64,000 nt of DNA from Starkeya sp. ORNL1 (GTDB lineage Bacteria; Pseudomonadota; Alphaproteobacteria; Rhizobiales; Xanthobacteraceae), in NCBI RefSeq assembly GCF_012971745.1, contig NZ_CP048834.1, positions 2,232,001 to 2,296,000 on the forward strand, read 5' to 3'. Below are positions 60,246-64,000 of the stretch, one piece after another. The position numbers and the translations under genes were made by a program. The first letter of the stretch is position 1. Each line of letters starts with the position of its first letter. Below the pieces are notes generated by a model. The model was not told where the DNA came from and did no database searches. It saw nothing but the letters and a program-made list of their open reading frames with translations.

Positions 60246-60938
60246 TCAGGGATAGACCATGGCCGACAGGACGGGCACGACGCCCGTCACCATCTCGCGC
60301 ATGCGCACGACCGCCGCGTCGGGCGAGGTCAGCACCGGCGCGGCGATGCGGGCACGCACCCGCTCCGCTGCGCGCGAGGTGGAGAAATGCGCCAGCATCA
60401 CCGCGTCCATGTGGCCGAGTTGCGAGGCATATTCGGAGACCAGGCGGTTATGGGTGTCGGCGTCGCCCTTGCGCAGCCGGTCCATGGCGTCGGGCACCAG
60501 CACGGTGGTTAGGGTGGCGGAAGGGCGCAGCCGCGCGGCAGCTTCCACGAACTCGTCCTCCATCGTGACAACGGCGGGCGCGAAGGTGGCGAGCATGCCG
60601 ATCCGCTCGCCATGGGACAGCGCTTGCGCGAACATCGCCTCGTTCGGCTTCAGCACCGGGATCGGCAGTTCGGCGGCGGCACGCTCGATCGCCGGGCCGA
60701 AGGCCGAGCAGGTGACGAGCAGGCCGTCGGCACCGATGCGGTGGCCATAATGGGCGAGCGCGACGAAGCGATCGATCATCTCCTCGGTCAGATCGGGGGT
60801 GCGGGCCCGATCCGGCGAGAGCGCGTCGTCGAGCAGATTGGCGAGATCGGCCTCCGGCCAGCCGCGCGCGAACGCTTCGTGGATCGGATCGATCGCCACC
60901 GGGGTGGCATGCAGCAGGACGATGCGCGGGGCTTTCAT
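60246..60938 (-). CDS. Asp/Glu-racemase-fold protein
   Basis: A 230-residue protein of the Asp/Glu/hydantoin racemase superfamily. IVLLHATPVAIDPIHEAF opens it; the first catalytic position is present in DGLLVTCSAFGPAIE. The second expected Cys, in the strand MDAVMLAHFSTSRA, is replaced, so a two-base racemisation mechanism is doubtful. Single-Cys members such as arylmalonate decarboxylase show that non-racemase reactions occur on this fold. It lies between the sugar permeases and the Hyi-like gene. Confidence 0.82.
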   Translation of the reverse strand: MKAPRIVLLHATPVAIDPIHEAFARGWPEADLANLLDDALSPDRARTPDLTEEMIDRFVALAHYGHRIGADGLLVTCSAFGPAIERAAAELPIPVLKPNEAMFAQALSHGERIGMLATFAPAVVTMEDEFVEAAARLRPSATLTTVLVPDAMDRLRKGDADTHNRLVSEYASQLGHMDAVMLAHFSTSRAAERVRARIAAPVLTSPDAAVVRMREMVTGVVPVLSAMVYP

Positions 60939-60971
60939 CGCAATAGCTCCGGATGTGGGAAAGGCATCGTC

Positions 60972-61838
60972 CTATCCTTTGACGGCGCCGGCGGCGAGGC
61001 CGCTCATCAGCATGCGCTGGAACAGCAGGAAGATCAGCGCCACCGGCAAGGTGCTGACGATGGCGCCGGCGGCGCTGATGCCCCACACCGCCGGCTCGCC
61101 GAGGGCGAACTGGCGCATGATCACCGGCAGCGTCTTCACCTCGGTGGTCGAGGTCAGGAGGAAGGCGAACAGGAAGTTGTTCCAGGTCATGATGAAGGCG
61201 AGCAGGCCGCCGGCCACGAGGCCCGGCAGCGACAGCGGCAGGATGATCCGCCACAGCACCTTCAGCCGGCTGCAGCCGTCCATCTGGGCCGCCTCGTCGA
61301 GATCGCGCGGCAGCGTCGAGAAGTAGTTGATAAGCAGCAGCAGCACGAACGGCGCCGAATGCGTCGCCTCGGCCAGGATCATGCCGAGATGGGTGTTGTT
61401 CAGCCCATAGGTGCGGAAGATCACCAGGAGCGGCACCAGCAGCACCACGCTCGGGATGGTGTAGGCGACCAGCGTCGCCACCAGGAAGGAGCTGCGGCCG
61501 AAGAAGCGGAAGCGCACGAAGCCGTAGGCGCCGAGGCTCGCGATCACCAGCGTCAGCAGCATGTTGCCGGTGGCGATGATGGTGCTGTTGCGGAAATAGA
61601 TGCCGAACGGAACGACGTCGAACAGCGCGACATAGTTGGACAGCGTCGGCTCGGCCGGCAGATAGGTCACCTGCCGGTTGCTGAGCCAGGCGCGATCGAA
61701 GTCGGCCTTCAGCTCCGGCGTGATCGAGGCGATGAAGATCCAGATGATCGGCGCCAGCGAATAGAACAGGATGACGAACGCACCCAGCCCGACCAGAGCG
61801 CGGCGCGGCGCGGCGGATTTGCGCGCGGTGCGGCTCAT
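60972..61838 (-). CDS. Carbohydrate ABC transporter permease (MalG/UgpE-like)
   Basis: A 288-residue permease. After a short basic N-terminus (RTARKSAAPRR) come six helices, with the MalG-type block LVAYTIPSVVLLVPLLVIFR and EAA loop DEAAQMDGCSRLKVLWRIIL. The ending FLLFQRMLMSGLAAGAVKG is the usual CUT1 C-terminus. Its ATG overlaps the stop of the partner permease gene. Confidence 0.93.
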   Translation of the reverse strand: MSRTARKSAAPRRALVGLGAFVILFYSLAPIIWIFIASITPELKADFDRAWLSNRQVTYLPAEPTLSNYVALFDVVPFGIYFRNSTIIATGNMLLTLVIASLGAYGFVRFRFFGRSSFLVATLVAYTIPSVVLLVPLLVIFRTYGLNNTHLGMILAEATHSAPFVLLLLINYFSTLPRDLDEAAQMDGCSRLKVLWRIILPLSLPGLVAGGLLAFIMTWNNFLFAFLLTSTTEVKTLPVIMRQFALGEPAVWGISAAGAIVSTLPVALIFLLFQRMLMSGLAAGAVKG

Positions 61839-62773
61839 GATGCGTTCGCCAGGACGTTGCGCGCGAGGTGGCGCACATAGAAGGCGGAGACGAACATCAG
61901 CATCGCCGCCAGCACCACGGCGATGGCCGAGGCGTAGCCGATCTGGAACTGGTTGGTGAGCATGAAGCTGTAGACCGCCTCGGTATGGTTGCTGAAGCCG
62001 GGACCGCCGCCGGTCATCACGAAGATCATGTCGATGTGGTTGGACATCCAGATCATGCGCAGCAGCACGAGGAAGAGGATCGTGGGCAGGATGTGCGGGA
62101 TGGTGATGTTGAGGAATTGCGACCAGCGGCTCGCGCCGTCGACCTGCGCCGCCTCATAGAGCTCGGCGGGGATGGTCTGCAGCGCGGCGAGCAGGATCAG
62201 CGCCATCAGTGGCGTGCCGTACCAGACCATGGCGGCAACCACGATCCAGAAGCTCGCCATCGGGCTGCTCATCCATGCGATGGAGCGGTCGAGCATGCCG
62301 GCGCGGACCAGCAGGTCGTTCACGACGCCGAAATTGCCGTCGAACATGTAGAGGAACATCAGCCCGACCACGGCCGGCGGGGTGATGTAGGGCACCATCA
62401 TCGCCGCCCGCACGAAGCCGCGGCCGCGGAAATTGAGGTTGAGGAACAGCGCGATCGGCAATGCCACCGCCAGTTCCAGCGAGACCACCGCAAGGTCCCA
62501 GCGCAGCGTGCGCCACAGCCCGTCCAGGAACACCTGGTCGGACAGCATGCGCTTGAAATTCAGGAAGCCGATGAAGGCGGCGCGCTGCAGCCGCAGCAGC
62601 GACGCGTCGGTCATGGCGAGATAGACCGCCTTGAAGGTGGGATAGACGGTGATCGCGGCCAGCAGCAGGACGATCGGGGCGATCAGCATGTAAGGAAATG
62701 CGTCGAAACGCTTCCTTCGGCGTGGCGTCGCCACAGCCTGCTGCTGGGCCTGCTGGATCGGCACGTCGGTCAT
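61835..62773 (-). CDS. Carbohydrate ABC transporter permease (MalF/UgpA-like)
   Basis: A 312-residue permease. It has FPYMLIAPIVLLLAAITVYP, the block AAMMVPYITPPAVVGLMFLY, and EAA loop EAAQVDGASRWSQFLNITIP, followed by HIDMIFVMTGGGPGFSNHTE, all standard for CUT1 inner-membrane subunits. The cognate ATPase and binding protein are not in this window, so the transporter must be completed from elsewhere (CUT1 ATPases are often shared). Confidence 0.93.
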   Translation of the reverse strand: MTDVPIQQAQQQAVATPRRRKRFDAFPYMLIAPIVLLLAAITVYPTFKAVYLAMTDASLLRLQRAAFIGFLNFKRMLSDQVFLDGLWRTLRWDLAVVSLELAVALPIALFLNLNFRGRGFVRAAMMVPYITPPAVVGLMFLYMFDGNFGVVNDLLVRAGMLDRSIAWMSSPMASFWIVVAAMVWYGTPLMALILLAALQTIPAELYEAAQVDGASRWSQFLNITIPHILPTILFLVLLRMIWMSNHIDMIFVMTGGGPGFSNHTEAVYSFMLTNQFQIGYASAIAVVLAAMLMFVSAFYVRHLARNVLANAS

Positions 62774-62889
62774 GATTGGCCTCCACCGGGCGCCGGCATG
62801 GCATCAGCTTTGGCGCCCGAAACTACCCGATCCGCTCCAGCCGATTGTCGCGTGGGCGACATAAGGCGGGGCGGACTCAAAAACTCACC

Positions 62890-63000
62890 ACGTCATCCTG
62901 AGGTGCCGCGAAGCCGCTTCGAAGGATGCCCACTCCCGATGAACGCCCTCTGCTTCAACATCCTTCGAGGCCGCCTGCGGCGGCACCTCAGGATGACGTG
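62890..63000. repeat. Palindromic repeat family A pair
   Basis: CGTCATCCTGAGGTGCCGCG...CTTCGAAGGATG and ACATCCTTCGAGGCCGCCTG...GCACCTCAGGATGACG. The linker CCCACTCCCGATGAACGCCC resembles the one at 33731. Confidence 0.85.
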
Positions 63001-63014
63001 GCTATTGATCGCCC

Positions 63015-63812
63015 TCACAGCACCGGCGATGTCCCGCCGTCGATATTGATGGCAATCCCCGTGAGATAGCTGGCGCGGGCGGAGGCGAGGAAGGTGATGA
63101 CATCGCCGGCCTCACGGGCCTCGCCGACCCGGCCGAGCGGCACGCCACGGCGTTTGGCTTCTTCGGCATAGATGTCGTCCAGCGGGCGGTCGCCGACACT
63201 GAGCCCCTGCCTGGCATAGCGCCGCTCGTGCTGCCCGCTCTTGATGAAGCCGATGCACACCGTGTTGACGAGGATGTTGTCGGCCGCGAGATCCTTGGAC
63301 AGCGCCTTGGTGAGCGCGATGCCAGCGGCCCGCGCCACCGAGGTCGGCAGCGAATTGGCGGCGGGGGTGCGGCCGGCAATGCTGGTCACATTGATGATGC
63401 GCCCGCCGCCCTGCTTGCGCATCTCCGGTATGGCGGCCTGGATCAGTTCCATCGCCGCCCAGACCTTGACGCCGAAATCGGTGTCCCAGTCAGCCCGCGT
63501 GGTGCTGGCGAACGGCTTGGCCAGCGAGGTGCCGGCATTGTTGACGAGGATGTCGAGGCGGCCGAAGCGCGACACCGCGGCATCGACCAGCCGCTGCACC
63601 GCGCCCTCCTCGCCGATGTCGCCGGCGACCGGCAGCACCGTTCCCTTGCCGTGCGCCGTGATCTCGCTCGCCGCGGCGGCGAGGACATCGGCGCGGCGCC
63701 CGGCGATGATGACATTGCAGCCTTCCGCGGCGAGACGCTCGGCAGCGGCGCGGCCGATGCCCTCGCTGCCGCCCGTGACGATCGCCACCTTGCCGTTGAG
63801 CTCCAGATCCAA
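63015..63812 (-). CDS. SDR-fold oxidoreductase lacking the usual Tyr/Lys catalytic pair
   Basis: A 265-residue SDR. Cofactor motif TGGSEGIGRAAAERLA, NNAG in LVNNAGTSLAKP and Ser in INVTSIAGRTP are present. Where YxxxK is expected the sequence reads LPTSVARAAGIALTKALS, giving Thr and Arg in place of Tyr and Lys. The C-terminal part (ASYLTGIAINIDGGTS) is normal. It may use another residue, act on an unusual substrate or be a non-catalytic member. A TctA-family transporter gene lies just upstream on the same strand. Confidence 0.85.
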   Translation of the reverse strand: MDLELNGKVAIVTGGSEGIGRAAAERLAAEGCNVIIAGRRADVLAAAASEITAHGKGTVLPVAGDIGEEGAVQRLVDAAVSRFGRLDILVNNAGTSLAKPFASTTRADWDTDFGVKVWAAMELIQAAIPEMRKQGGGRIINVTSIAGRTPAANSLPTSVARAAGIALTKALSKDLAADNILVNTVCIGFIKSGQHERRYARQGLSVGDRPLDDIYAEEAKRRGVPLGRVGEAREAGDVITFLASARASYLTGIAINIDGGTSPVL

Positions 63813-63844
63813 GGCTTCCTCCGCGTCTTTCGATTGATGAGAAT

Positions 63845-64000
63845 TCAGACTTCGCTGTCGACCTTCACGCGCCGGAACATGGTCAGCGAGGACGAGAGCA
63901 GCACCACCACGGCAAGGATGAGCAGCGTGAGCGAGAGCGGGCGGCTCAGGAAGATCATGAAATCGCCGCCCGACATCTCCAGCGACTGGCGCAGGGCACG
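63845..64000 (-). CDS. TctA-family tripartite tricarboxylate transporter large membrane subunit, C-terminal end only
   Basis: Only the last 51 residues are in the window. They read LRQSLEMSGGDFMIFLSRPL followed by a hydrophobic helix and a basic/acidic tail FRRVKVDSEV. The RxSL-x-SGGD-x-IFL-RP pattern is the usual C-terminal segment of TctA/DUF112 membrane proteins, which import carboxylates with a TctC binding protein and TctB. The call rests on this short motif. Confidence 0.7.
   Translation of the reverse strand, partial: RALRQSLEMSGGDFMIFLSRPLSLTLLILAVVVLLSSSLTMFRRVKVDSEV

Overview
This 64 kb window is GC-rich, with codon use strongly biased to G/C-ending codons. It looks like a chromosome segment of a metabolically versatile alphaproteobacterium of the order Hyphomicrobiales (Rhizobiales), plausibly Xanthobacteraceae-like. 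The grounds are gene content (many solute-binding-protein importers, FCD-type GntR regulators, hydantoinase/ureide enzymes, a GN-class sortase) and several families of GC-rich palindromic intergenic repeats that I associate with this order. The taxonomy is inference: no rRNA or universal marker gene is present. I see no tRNA, rRNA, CRISPR array, transposase or integrase. Most of the window is accessory catabolism arranged as transporter + enzymes + local regulator.

Layout. (1) 1-4.6 kb, minus strand: NtaA-like flavin monooxygenase, a Fe3+/polyamine-type ABC ATPase, its fused permease and a partial FAD flavoprotein. (2) 5-9.1 kb: a response regulator with a PP2C-type phosphatase output, an inverse-autotransporter-like protein with a parallel beta-helix, and ureidoglycolate lyase. 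(3) 9.3-22.1 kb: a ureide/hydantoin-type region. A plus-strand unit (GntR regulator, PuuE-like polysaccharide-deacetylase-fold hydrolase, a small MCGLCG protein, a COG0523 GTPase) converges on a minus-strand eight-gene operon (dipeptide-type ABC importer, NAD epimerase, SDR, hydantoinase, SDR). GGTCWGACC sites near the regulator and upstream of the operon suggest one regulon. (4) 22.7-28.9 kb, minus: FadR-like regulator, 3-hydroxyisobutyrate-dehydrogenase-like enzyme, complete amino-acid-type ABC importer, RpiB and ribokinase. (5) 29.2-31.1 kb: a lower-GC island with a Tdi1/DUF1851-like immunity gene behind a frameshifted HNH-nuclease effector. (6) 31.8-35.8 kb: secreted MBL-fold hydrolase, AraC regulator and ABC exporter. 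(7) 36-39.8 kb: GN-class sortase, its VIT/VWA LPXTG-like target and a divergent HTH regulator. (8) 39.9-47.9 kb: dihydropyrimidinase and N-carbamoyl hydrolase, YbaK, a small Cys-rich secreted protein, a hybrid histidine kinase, a small membrane protein and an aldo/keto reductase.

(9) 48.2-57.6 kb is the most unusual block. It is one minus-strand operon of eight genes holding two paralogous AtuA-family (DUF1446) + DUF4387 gene pairs on either side of a complete ABC importer and a D-2-hydroxyacid dehydrogenase. It is divergent from its own GntR regulator across an intergenic region with an 18-bp perfect inverted repeat. (10) 57.9-62.8 kb, minus: two sugar ABC permeases (no ATPase or binding protein here), an Asp/Glu-racemase-fold protein, a hydroxypyruvate-isomerase-like TIM barrel and an aldehyde dehydrogenase. 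(11) 63-64 kb: an SDR without the usual Tyr/Lys pair and the C-terminal end of a TctA-family transporter.

Long ORFs antiparallel to these genes are GC-rich shadows and were left out. Intergenic regions are dominated by at least four repeat families; one copy has been captured as the C-terminus of the COG0523 GTPase.
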